Positions 16,714 to 23,800 of a stretch of DNA of 24,513 nucleotides are shown here, piece by piece. Position 1 is the stretch's first letter; each line of letters starts with the position of its first letter. The DNA comes from MWH-TA3 sp044353905 (GTDB lineage Bacteria; Actinomycetota; Actinomycetes; Actinomycetales; Microbacteriaceae): contig JBILBA010000018.1 in assembly GCA_044353905.1 (NCBI GenBank), positions 1 to 24,513 of the forward strand. Direction: 5' to 3'. The translations under genes were made by a program, and so were the position numbers. The notes under the pieces are model-generated. The model worked only from the letters and a program-made list of their open reading frames with translations, had not been told where the DNA came from and searched no databases.

Positions 16714-17604
16714 GTGAGTACATCCAGCACAGAACGACGTGTCCACAACGCCGACGGCGAGTGGGAAAACATCGCGTCCTTCCGCGTGCTCTGGCTCGCC
16801 AAAATCGTCTATAGCGCCCGATTCGAACTGTTCATCGCATCGGTGATCGCTATCAATGCTCTGTTTCTTGCCATCCTCACGATGCCCGACATCTCGCCGG
16901 CGACACGTGAGACCGCGATCATCATCGACAACATCGCTATGGGGATTTACGTTGCCGAACTCCTCGTGCGAATCCTGTCGTACGGAAAGAAGCCATTGCA
17001 CTTCTTCCGCCAAGGGTGGAACGTTTTTGACTTCATCGTGGTTGGCCTCGCCCCACTGGCAGCCGGTCAAACCGTAATTCTGCGACTATTGAGGCTGCTG
17101 CGCCTCTTGCGGATTTTCCGGTTTCTTCCCGAGGTACGGATTCTTTTCGCGTCGATTGTGAAGAGTATTCCACCGCTATTCAGCATGTCGGTGCTGATCG
17201 GGCTTCTGCTGTTCCTCTACGGAATGGCCGGGACCTATCTCTTCGGTACGGCGCTGTCCGAGTCGTGGGGTCACATCGGGCAAAGTCTCAAATCGCTATT
17301 CATTCTGTTGACACTCGAAAACTTCCCGCTGTATCTCGACGAGGCAATGGCAGTTAGCCCCTTCGCGCTGCCCTTCTTCCTGTCCTACGTGTTCTTTGTC
17401 GTCTTTACGATTCTCAACGTCCTCATCGGAATCGTCTTAAACGCCATGGACGAAGCCCGCGCCGAGGCACGAATTCAGACTGACAAAAACGCAGCACTCA
17501 CCGAGTTATCGGCACTCGTCGACGTGATCAGTGCTGACGGGAAGGTCACCGACGTCGAGCTCGTGAAATTGCGGTCGGAAATCGTCCGGCTTCAGCAAAA
17601 CTGA
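16714..17604 (+). CDS. Voltage-gated-type cation channel (ion transport family)
   Basis: This single 6-helix subunit would assemble as a tetramer in the inner membrane. Helices S1 (about 38-57), S2 (67-89) and S3 (102-117) precede an S4 with arginines at 124, 127, 130, 133 and 136, exactly every third residue, the textbook voltage sensor. S5 spans about 152-176. The pore loop is FILLTLENFPLYL, with TLENF at 200-204 where NaChBac-type sodium channels have TLESW; S6 spans about 217-244. The C-terminus (about 245-296) is an amphipathic helix that may be a tetramerising coiled coil. The GTG at 16714 is the first start after a weak GAGAAT box seven bases upstream; no Shine-Dalgarno is seen. Ion selectivity cannot be fixed from sequence, but the glutamate ring favours Na+ or Ca2+. 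Confidence 0.92.
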   Translation: MSTSSTERRVHNADGEWENIASFRVLWLAKIVYSARFELFIASVIAINALFLAILTMPDISPATRETAIIIDNIAMGIYVAELLVRILSYGKKPLHFFRQGWNVFDFIVVGLAPLAAGQTVILRLLRLLRLLRIFRFLPEVRILFASIVKSIPPLFSMSVLIGLLLFLYGMAGTYLFGTALSESWGHIGQSLKSLFILLTLENFPLYLDEAMAVSPFALPFFLSYVFFVVFTILNVLIGIVLNAMDEARAEARIQTDKNAALTELSALVDVISADGKVTDVELVKLRSEIVRLQQN

Positions 17605-17630
17605 ATGGTCGGAACCGGGTATCCGACCGT
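17605..17630 (+). terminator. Hairpin terminator after the cation-channel gene
   Basis: GGTCGGA (17607-17613) and TCCGACC (17622-17628) form a perfect 7-bp stem around an 8-nt loop, extendable by a T-G and an A-T pair. It starts immediately after the TGA. No U-tract follows, as is common in actinobacteria. Confidence 0.55.
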
Positions 17631-17649
17631 ATGCTCGTTATAGAGCAGG

Positions 17650-17772
17650 TTGTCGAAGCACGCCACTTGCGCCGAGGATCTCGTCGCACTCAACGTCCGC
17701 AGCGTCGACGAGAAACTGTCGGCCGCGGTCATCGCCCGTGAATGGCTCGTGTCCGAGGGACTGCTCGACTAG
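17650..17772 (+). pseudogene. Remnant of the C-terminus of a glycine-betaine/OpuAC-type binding protein
   Basis: Translated in the frame beginning TTG at 17650, about 40 codons read LSKHATCAEDLVALN, then a valine-rich stretch, AREWLVSEGLLD and a TAG. This closely follows the end of OpuAC/ProX-type ABC substrate-binding proteins (a T-x-x-DL-x-x-LN segment, then xVAxxWLxxxGL and stop). A stop codon lies in frame at 17641-17643 and no start, signal peptide or ligand-binding body is present, so about 90% of the gene is missing. No other osmolyte-transport gene is visible in the window. The identification rests on motif recall and needs a search. Confidence 0.5.
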
Positions 17773-17793
17773 ACCGCAGTCCCGGGTTCGCGA

Positions 17794-18276
17794 TTAGGGC
17801 TTTGGTTTGTCGCTGGGCTTTTCGGCCTTGCGGGTTGCGAGCGCGAAAATGGCGAGACCCGCGACCAGCACGCCCGCACCGAGTCCGTAGGACAGAACTT
17901 CATCCTCACGGTTTGAGTCGACGAACACCCCGACGAAAACGACCGCGATAATCGCGACGACGACCCCAATCAGTTTCGACTTGAGGTCGTCCAGGTCTCG
18001 AACCCGAAGCCACGCCGGAACCGGCAACTCGGGGTCGATGAACAACTCGTAGAGCCCGTAGCCAATCACAAGAAGAACCGTCCCCAGCAGGATTGCGTCA
18101 ACTGCGGTGAGGACGTCAACGATCGTGTTTTTGAGGTACGTGTCAGTGGTGACCGATTCGTAAACCACGATCACCATCTCGATAGAGCCCTGAGCCATCA
18201 AGAGCAGCGCACCGATGATGGAGGCGACCGCGGGAACGATAACCGCGAAGCGAGTCAGACCGAGTAATTGGCGCAT
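17794..18276 (-). CDS. YqhA / UPF0114-family membrane protein
   Basis: The 160-residue protein has about four membrane helices: about 8-30, 53-77, 102-122 and 128-147. VDAILLGTVLLVIGYGLYELFID followed by W and DLDDLKSKLIGVVVAIIAV matches the YqhA/UPF0114 family as I recall it; the function is unknown. It ends in a short basic tail (RKAEKPSDKPKP). The ATG follows TAAACT by six bases, another leaderless start. It is divergent from pntA, and the two promoters overlap. Confidence 0.85.
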   Translation of the reverse strand: MRQLLGLTRFAVIVPAVASIIGALLLMAQGSIEMVIVVYESVTTDTYLKNTIVDVLTAVDAILLGTVLLVIGYGLYELFIDPELPVPAWLRVRDLDDLKSKLIGVVVAIIAVVFVGVFVDSNREDEVLSYGLGAGVLVAGLAIFALATRKAEKPSDKPKP

Positions 18277-18314
18277 GGCTCAAGTTTACGCGGACACGCG
18301 CGACTGTATAGAAT
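18277..18314. promoter_or_regulatory. Overlapping divergent promoters of the YqhA-family gene and pntA
   Basis: Leftward, TAAACT (18288-18283) is followed by six bases and the ATG at 18276. Rightward, TTTACG (18285-18290), an 18-bp spacer and TAGAAT (18309-18314) would start pntA transcription near 18321, leaving an 80-nt leader. The -35 box of one lies on the -10 box of the other, so the polymerases should compete. Confidence 0.5.
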
Positions 18315-18401
18315 TTGGGGACTGCCGAAAACGAAACCCGACACGCGGAATGAGATTCGGAATCGCCACAACGAGTGGCACAACGTGGGAGGTTTACGAA
18401 C

Positions 18402-19940
18402 ATGGCTCGACTGGGAATCGTGAAAGAGGGCGACGGCGAAACACGTGTTGCCGCCACTCCGGACACCGTCGCCAAACTGTTGACCTTGGGTTACGACGTT
18501 GTGGTCGAACGTGGTGCAGGTGCCGCCTCGTCGTTCCCTGACTCTCAATACAAGAGTGCCGGCGCGACTGTCGCGGACAAGAAGAAGACGTGGTCTTCCG
18601 AGATTGTGATGAAAGTCAACGCCCCCACCGACGCGGAAATTGCGAGCATGGAGCCGGGCACAATCGTGATCGGCGTGATGGCGCCCGGGCTTCGACCCGA
18701 ACTTCTCGCCGCACTCGCCAAGCGAGGTCTCACCGCAATTGCGCTCGATGCGGTTCCTCGCATTTCTCGCGCCCAATCGATGGATGTCTTGAGCTCGATG
18801 GCGAACCTCGGTGGTTATCGTGCTGTCATCGAATCCGCTTACGAGTTCGGCCGTCTTTTCACAGGACAGGTCACGGCGGCCGGCAAAGTGCCACCGGCAA
18901 AGGTACTCGTCGCGGGTGCTGGAGTTGCCGGGCTCGCCGCAATCGGCACTGCATCGAGCATGGGTGCGATTGTTCGGGCGACCGACCCTCGTCCCGAGGT
19001 GGCGGACCAGGTGAAGTCGATCGGTGGTGAATACATCGCGGTTGAGGTCAACGAGAAAATGGCATCCTCTGACGGTTACGCCAAAGCAACCAGCGAAGCC
19101 TATGACCGTCGCGCCGCCGAGATTTATTCTGAGCAAGCACGCGACGTCGACATCATCATCACGACCGCGTTGATTCCGGGACGACCGGCTCCCAAGTTGT
19201 TGACCGAAGCCGATGTCGCGAGCATGAAGCCCGGCAGCGTCATTGTTGATATGGCCGCGGGAATGGGCGGAAACGTCGCTGGTTCCAAGGCGGGAAAACG
19301 AGTCGTCACCGACAACGGTGTTGTCATTCTCGGTTACACCGACCTGCCGGGTCGTCTGCCCCAGCAAGCGTCGCAGCTTTTCGGCACCAACATGCTGAAC
19401 CTGTTGAAACTCGTCACTCCGGAAAAAGATGGGAAGCTGACCCTCGACTTTGAGGATGTGGTTCAGCGCGCCGTGACGGTTGTCCAGGACGGCACAGTGA
19501 CGTGGCCGCCTCCCCCCGTGCAGGTCTCGGCGGCGCCGGCGGCTGCCGCACCACAGCCCGTTGCTCCGGTCGAAGCGAAGGTCATGTCTCCTCTGCGGAA
19601 GGGACTACTGAAAGGGCTCGGCCTCGCCGTTGTTCTTGCCGTGTGCGCCTTCGCCCCCGCACCTCTCCCCCAACACTTCCTCGTGCTCATGCTGTCGGTC
19701 GTGGTCGGTTTTTACGTGATCGGCAAGGTGCACCACGCGCTTCACACTCCGCTCATGAGCGTGACGAACGCCATCTCGGGAATCGTTGTGGTCGGGGCAA
19801 TCGCCCAACTCTCATCGGACAACATCGTCGTCCAGATTCTGGCCGCGGTGGGCGTCCTTCTCGCATCAATCAATATCTTTGGTGGGTTTGCCGTGACACG
19901 TCGAATGCTCAAGATGTTTAGCAAAGGTGGAACCAAGTGA
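18402..19940 (+). CDS. pntA: NAD(P)(+) transhydrogenase (proton-translocating), alpha subunit
   Basis: PntA with PntB couples proton entry to hydride transfer from NADH to NADP+, supplying NADPH. The ATG at 18402 is chosen because GGGAGG lies upstream and MARLGIVKEGDGETRVAATP is the family N-terminus. The 512-residue chain carries the NAD(H)-binding domain I (RISRAQSMDVLSSMANLGGYR at about 120-140; Rossmann GAGVAG at 172-177; PGRPAPKL), an Ala/Pro linker, and a membrane part of about four helices (GLLKGLGLAVVLAVCAFAP onward). So it is the fused PntA form (E. coli 510 aa), not the split PntAA/PntAB arrangement of many actinobacteria. The stop overlaps the pntB GTG by 4 bp (GTGA). Confidence 0.96.
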   Translation: MARLGIVKEGDGETRVAATPDTVAKLLTLGYDVVVERGAGAASSFPDSQYKSAGATVADKKKTWSSEIVMKVNAPTDAEIASMEPGTIVIGVMAPGLRPELLAALAKRGLTAIALDAVPRISRAQSMDVLSSMANLGGYRAVIESAYEFGRLFTGQVTAAGKVPPAKVLVAGAGVAGLAAIGTASSMGAIVRATDPRPEVADQVKSIGGEYIAVEVNEKMASSDGYAKATSEAYDRRAAEIYSEQARDVDIIITTALIPGRPAPKLLTEADVASMKPGSVIVDMAAGMGGNVAGSKAGKRVVTDNGVVILGYTDLPGRLPQQASQLFGTNMLNLLKLVTPEKDGKLTLDFEDVVQRAVTVVQDGTVTWPPPPVQVSAAPAAAAPQPVAPVEAKVMSPLRKGLLKGLGLAVVLAVCAFAPAPLPQHFLVLMLSVVVGFYVIGKVHHALHTPLMSVTNAISGIVVVGAIAQLSSDNIVVQILAAVGVLLASINIFGGFAVTRRMLKMFSKGGTK

Positions 19941-21340
19941 ACATCGACATGCTGACAACAGCCGTGTACATCGTGGCGGCGCTCATGTTCATTTTGAGCC
20001 TCGCCGGATTGAGCAAGCACGAGACGTCCCGCTCGGGTTTGACTTTCGGAATCGCGGGTATGGGACTCGCGCTCGCAGCGACAATAGCGTCGCTCACGCT
20101 CAACACCTGGGGTTCGCCTCAGTCGACGTTCGGGTTGACGCTCCTCGTCATCGTGATCCTTGTCGGTGCGGTTATCGGCCTCTGGCGTGCACGCGTTGTG
20201 GCGATGACGGGAATGCCCGAACTCATCGCTCTCCTTCACAGCTTCGTCGGTCTCGCCGCCGTTCTCGTCGGTTGGAACGGCGCGCTCGATTCACACGGTG
20301 TCCCAGAAGAATTCATCGGGATTCACCACGGTGAGGTTTTCATCGGCGTGTTCATCGGTGCCGTGACATTCACGGGCTCGATTGTGGCCTTCCTCAAGCT
20401 CTCTGCACGCATCCCGAGCAACCCCTTGATGCTCCCCGGGAAGAACTTCCTCAATGTGGGTGCACTTGTCGGATTCGTCGGCCTCACCGTCTGGTACATC
20501 GTCACTCCCGACATCTGGTTGCTCGTCGCCGTCACGGTGCTCGCGCTTCTCCTCGGATGGCACCTCGTTGCGTCCATTGGCGGCGGAGACATGCCCGTCG
20601 TTGTGTCGATGCTCAACAGCTACTCGGGTTGGGCTGCCGCGGCGGCTGGATTCCTCCTCAGTAACGACCTGTTGATTGTGACGGGTGCGCTCGTCGGCTC
20701 GTCCGGTGCATACCTTTCGTACATCATGTGTAAGGCCATGAACCGCTCATTCATCTCTGTTATCGCGGGAGGCTTCGGAATTCCCAAGCCCGCGGCGGCC
20801 GGCGAAGAAGAAGAGGGCGAGATTCAAGAGACCGATGCCGCGTCCGTGGCCGAGATGCTCAGTTCGGCCGACACGGTCATCATCACGCCGGGCTACGGAA
20901 TGGCTGTTGCGCAAGCGCAGTACCCCGTCGCCGAGTTGACACAACGTCTGATCGCGAAAGGCGTGACGGTGCGTTTCGGTATCCACCCCGTCGCTGGTCG
21001 ACTTCCCGGACACATGAACGTGCTCCTCGCAGAAGCGAAGGTGCCCTACGACATCGTTCTCGAAATGGACGAAGTGAACGACGACTTTGCCAGCACCTCG
21101 GTTGTTCTCGTGATCGGTGCGAACGACACCGTGAACCCCGCCGCCGCTGAAGATCCGGGCAGCCCCATCGCCGGGATGCCTGTGCTTCACGTCTGGGAAG
21201 CGAGCAAGGTCATCGTGTTCAAGCGGTCGATGAGTTCCGGTTACGCGGGCGTTCAGAACCCGCTGTTCTTCCGCGAGAACGCGTTCATGTTGTTCGGTGA
21301 CGCCAAAGAGCGCGTCGAGGACATCATCAAGGCGTTGTAA
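19937..21340 (+). CDS. pntB: NAD(P)(+) transhydrogenase (proton-translocating), beta subunit
   Basis: The 467-residue membrane subunit has an N-terminal domain of about eight or nine helices, including ELIALLHSFVGLAAVLVGWN and MLNSYSGWAAAAAGFLL, which are highly conserved in PntB. A charged linker (GEEEEGEIQETD) leads into the NADP-binding domain III: TPGYGMAVAQAQYPVAEL, GIHPVAGRLPGHMNVLLAEA, VIGANDTVNPAA, and KRSMSSGYAGVQNPLF. All key segments are present, so the enzyme should be functional. The GTG start sits inside the pntA stop. No clear terminator hairpin follows. Confidence 0.97.
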   Translation: MNIDMLTTAVYIVAALMFILSLAGLSKHETSRSGLTFGIAGMGLALAATIASLTLNTWGSPQSTFGLTLLVIVILVGAVIGLWRARVVAMTGMPELIALLHSFVGLAAVLVGWNGALDSHGVPEEFIGIHHGEVFIGVFIGAVTFTGSIVAFLKLSARIPSNPLMLPGKNFLNVGALVGFVGLTVWYIVTPDIWLLVAVTVLALLLGWHLVASIGGGDMPVVVSMLNSYSGWAAAAAGFLLSNDLLIVTGALVGSSGAYLSYIMCKAMNRSFISVIAGGFGIPKPAAAGEEEEGEIQETDAASVAEMLSSADTVIITPGYGMAVAQAQYPVAELTQRLIAKGVTVRFGIHPVAGRLPGHMNVLLAEAKVPYDIVLEMDEVNDDFASTSVVLVIGANDTVNPAAAEDPGSPIAGMPVLHVWEASKVIVFKRSMSSGYAGVQNPLFFRENAFMLFGDAKERVEDIIKAL

Positions 21341-21476
21341 ACCAACAGCCGGGACGGTGGGACTAGAGCCTGCCGAGCCGCTCGATGTCTGCAGGTGAGA
21401 ATCCGGCTGAAAGCTCCTACATCTCGCTGACATAGGGAATACATTTTCACACTCGCCTTGTTGCCCCTAGAGTGCC

Positions 21477-21502
21477 CTCGCAGGACGAGGTTTCCTCGCG
21501 AG
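21477..21502 (+). promoter_or_regulatory. Hairpin upstream of the beta-barrel-like protein gene
   Basis: CTCGCAGGA (21477-21485) pairs with TCCT-C-GCGAG (21493-21502), a 9-bp stem with one bulged C and a 7-nt loop. It lies 17 bp before the ATG at 21519 and just upstream of the TAGAGT box there. A second TAGAGT at 21468-21473 could start a transcript beginning in this hairpin. It may be a regulatory site or weak terminator. Confidence 0.4.
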
Positions 21503-21506
21503 CAGA

Positions 21507-21518
21507 TAGAGTCATGAA
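21507..21518 (+). promoter_or_regulatory. Leaderless -10 promoter of the 21519 gene
   Basis: TAGAGT (21507-21512), six bases (CATGAA), then ATG at 21519. There is no Shine-Dalgarno sequence. It matches the spacing at four other starts in this window. Confidence 0.55.
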
Positions 21519-22016
21519 ATGAAAACTAACAATCGGCTTGTCGTTGTTGTGCTCTCCGCCCTATGTGTCCTCGTTATTGCGGGGATAGCATTCGTCGCGA
21601 CCCAGCGCCCGTTGACCACAGTAACGGTGACGCACGCAGTCGTAACGCCAACCTCGACAATCGGCACCGGTCCGGGCACCGTGCGCACGTTTTTCATTCC
21701 TATCGACGTCGACGGCGTCAGCGCGGACAACCAATATCTGTCGGGAACACTCACCACTCTGTCCGACAGCGTCAACGGTGACGAAGAACTTCGCAGCGCC
21801 AATCTTGTTTTCGTCTTCGGTGACGAAGCCAATCAGCTCGTCGTTGGCGGCATTTCGCTGTATCCACCCGCGGGATCAACAATCGCAGTTGGAGCAGAAA
21901 CCGTGAGGCCGGTCGTTGGCGGGTCGGGCACTTATGCCGGGGCGACGGGCGAGGTAATCTCCACCAATCTCGGTGACGACGGTTGGTCCCACGTGTTCCG
22001 TATCAGAATCGGCTAA
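21519..22016 (+). CDS. Membrane-anchored protein with allene-oxide-cyclase/dirigent-like barrel
   Basis: The 165-residue product has an N-terminal helix (about 7-28, LVVVVLSALCVLVIAGIAFVA) that acts as a signal or anchor. A Thr/Val-rich stretch precedes a beta-rich domain with VGGSGTYAGATGEVISTNLGDDGWSHVFRI near the end, split here by conserved glycines; this G-SG-x-Y-x-GA-x-G pattern is typical of the allene oxide cyclase/dirigent barrel superfamily. In bacteria that fold has no general assigned role, so no function is claimed. The protease gene follows after 15 bp with its own ribosome-binding site, so the two are likely co-transcribed. Confidence 0.75.
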   Translation: MKTNNRLVVVVLSALCVLVIAGIAFVATQRPLTTVTVTHAVVTPTSTIGTGPGTVRTFFIPIDVDGVSADNQYLSGTLTTLSDSVNGDEELRSANLVFVFGDEANQLVVGGISLYPPAGSTIAVGAETVRPVVGGSGTYAGATGEVISTNLGDDGWSHVFRIRIG

Positions 22017-22031
22017 ACGGAGGCGACGATC

Positions 22032-22868
22032 GTGGCAGCTGCTCCAATCGAAAAAGTGTCAACCAAGCGACCCTTCTCGGGACTATCCGTCGCGGCATTC
22101 ATCCTCGCGTCGATCGCACTCGTCGTGGCCGCTGCTGGCACATTGGGTGACGCCATCGGTGCGATGCTCAGTGAATCCGGAACGGCGTCGTCGCAGTCGG
22201 GACCGAGCGTGGACATCGCGTCCATCGTGGAACTCGCAAACGACGCTGTGGTCACGGTCTACTGTGGAGACTCATCCGGCTCTGGATGGGGTATCGAAGT
22301 CGCCGATGATGCCAGCACGACGGCCGACGACGAATACCCGTTCGAAATCGTGACCAACTGGCACGTGATCGAAGAGTGCGTTGACACCGATGTTCCCATC
22401 TCCATCCAGACACTTAACGGAACCGCACAAGCGGATGCTTTTCTCTATGACTTCGATGCGAGTTACTACGACGAGAATTCCGAAGTGTGGGCGGATCTCG
22501 CTTTGCTGATCACCGCCGAACCGGTGGAAAGTCTTCAACTCGCGTCAGAACCTCCAGTTGTGGGCGATTGGGTGATGGCGGCGGGGAGCCCTTACTCTCA
22601 ATTTTTTGATTCAATAATCCCGGGAACCTACACTTTTGGAAACGTGAGCAACTTCTTCCCCGACATCAGTGTGATTGTCACCGATGCGGCCATCAACCAT
22701 GGCAATTCGGGCGGTCCGTTACTAAACGCTCAAGGCGAAGTAATTGGAACGAACACCTGGGGCGATGACACGGCCGTGTCGGAGAACAACGGGTACGCCA
22801 TAGGAATCCCTACTCTGTGCCTGCGATTCATCACCTGTGAGGCGTCGTTCAACTGGGAAAAGGACTAG
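22032..22868 (+). CDS. Membrane-anchored trypsin-like serine protease
   Basis: The 278-residue exported protease of the HtrA-like S1 group lacks a PDZ domain. A signal-anchor helix (about 17-40) is followed by the protease fold: SGSGWGIEV, His111 in TNWHVIEECV, Asp155 in WADLALLI, oxyanion region GDWVMAAGSPY, and Ser226 in HGNSGGPLLN. All triad residues are present. Cysteines near 77 and 116, plus two close to the C-terminus, may form disulphides outside the cell. The GTG start has GGAGG nine bases upstream, overlapping the end of the preceding gene region. Its substrate is unknown; the co-transcribed barrel protein is a possible partner. It ends 18 bp from the convergent membrane-protein gene. 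Confidence 0.9.
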   Translation: MAAAPIEKVSTKRPFSGLSVAAFILASIALVVAAAGTLGDAIGAMLSESGTASSQSGPSVDIASIVELANDAVVTVYCGDSSGSGWGIEVADDASTTADDEYPFEIVTNWHVIEECVDTDVPISIQTLNGTAQADAFLYDFDASYYDENSEVWADLALLITAEPVESLQLASEPPVVGDWVMAAGSPYSQFFDSIIPGTYTFGNVSNFFPDISVIVTDAAINHGNSGGPLLNAQGEVIGTNTWGDDTAVSENNGYAIGIPTLCLRFITCEASFNWEKD

Positions 22869-22886
22869 CCGTCCTGACAATTAGCC

Positions 22887-23504
22887 TTACGTGCTTTTGC
22901 CTCGCTGCTTCAGTGCCCCAACTATCCGCATGACTATCCCCGCCACAATCACGAGATAGACCAGTAGGGAAAATCCCCACTTGATTGCCGAGGACGTTGA
23001 GGCCAGTAAGGCCATCGACGACGAAATCGAGCCGTCTGACAGGTACTGACCAGATAGAGCGGCTAAGGCGAAGTTTTCGATCCAATCAAAGACAACCTGA
23101 CCAAATGGGAGCAGATTCAGAATCCCAACCTTCTGCGAATAAGGCTTAAACAACACCGAGACCCAGACAACATACATAACCCCGTAGATCAGACCAAAGA
23201 GAGTGTCCCAAACCTGATTGAATTCGACATACGCAAGAATCATCGGATCGGATCGTTCCGATAAGAAGGCAAGAATCTCTGCCTCGCCGAAGCCCAACGA
23301 CGTTCCGAGCGACCTGACGCTGCTGTCGGCCACGGCAAAGGCCGTCCCCTTGCCCGTGAGGACCAAGGCAAGGTACCCGCCAAACACAGAAGTAGCCAGC
23401 AACCCGGCGACGAGGTTTGACTTCGCATAGAAGAACCGTGATGCGCGGCTCAGGGGTCCAGAGCGTCGGGAAGGATTTACGTTCTCGGTGGTTTTGCTAG
23501 ACAT
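22887..23504 (-). CDS. Unrecognised four-helix membrane protein
   Basis: The 205-residue protein has a basic, Ser-rich cytoplasmic N-terminus (SKTTENVNPSRRSG) and hydrophobic helices at about 29-51, 100-119, 130-150 and 176-196, with a hydrophilic segment at about 60-98 that is probably outside. AGAGGT lies about nine bases before the ATG. I do not recognise the family. Its DNA reads as less GC-rich than the core genes at the left, with more mixed third positions, which would fit recent acquisition; this was judged by eye. It lies between the protease gene and the tRNA-like sequence on the same strand as the latter. Confidence 0.75.
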   Translation of the reverse strand: MSSKTTENVNPSRRSGPLSRASRFFYAKSNLVAGLLATSVFGGYLALVLTGKGTAFAVADSSVRSLGTSLGFGEAEILAFLSERSDPMILAYVEFNQVWDTLFGLIYGVMYVVWVSVLFKPYSQKVGILNLLPFGQVVFDWIENFALAALSGQYLSDGSISSSMALLASTSSAIKWGFSLLVYLVIVAGIVMRIVGALKQRGKST

Positions 23505-23542
23505 CGTCGTCTACCTCTCGACTGTTCATGCGGATTCGTGGC

Positions 23543-23562
23543 TCGGGTCGTTGATATCCCGA
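23543..23562 (-). terminator. Weak hairpin after the tRNA-like sequence
   Basis: TCGGG (23543-23547) and CCCGA (23558-23562) form a 5-bp stem with a 10-nt loop, 7 bp beyond the CCA end. It could end tRNA transcription or be chance; there is no T-run. Confidence 0.25.
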
Positions 23563-23569
23563 AGCCTAG

Positions 23570-23646
23570 TGGTGCCCTCGGCAGGAGTCGAACCTGCGAC
23601 CAAGAGATTAGAAGGCTCCTGCTCTATCCGCTGAGCTTACCGCCGT
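23570..23646 (-). tRNA. tRNA-Arg (anticodon UCU), acceptor stem broken; probable pseudo-tRNA or att remnant
   Basis: Read on the minus strand there is an intact D-arm (GCTC-AGCGGATA-GAGC), an anticodon loop CTTCTAA with anticodon TCT, a T-arm (GCAGG-TTCGACT-CCTGC), the acceptor 3' strand CGAGGGC, discriminator A and an encoded CCA. The 5' acceptor strand should be GCCCTCG but reads ACGGCGG, giving 2 of 7 pairs, and an extra A separates it from the D-stem. A mature, functional tRNA is unlikely. Everything from the D-arm to CCA is conserved, so the sequence looks like a displaced tRNA 3' segment. Confidence 0.65.
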
Positions 23647-23735
23647 AGCCGTAGCGACAGCGATCACCGTCAACTCAGCGTTCCGGAGGCGCTCGGTAGA
23701 TTAAGACCATTCATGTCGGCGCTGGAGTTTGATAC

Positions 23736-23765
23736 TTGACGCGCATTTGGCATTATTGTTACGAT
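23736..23765 (+). promoter_or_regulatory. Sigma-70-type promoter of the secreted-protein gene
   Basis: TTGACG (23736-23741), an 18-bp AT-rich spacer, and TACGAT (23760-23765) make the best -35/-10 pair in the window. Transcription would start near 23772, about 30 bases before the ATG, with GGAG five bases upstream of it. The 23647-23735 stretch between the tRNA-like sequence and this promoter shows nothing further. Confidence 0.6.
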
Positions 23766-23800
23766 ACTTTTGCCTCTAAACCAAATACCCTGGAGCTACG

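Noticed and set aside
17742..17951. Small plus-strand frame over the end of the YqhA-like gene
   Set aside because: Arg/Pro-rich antisense of the minus-strand gene; the only meaningful plus-strand coding trace here is the OpuAC-like tail ending at 17772.
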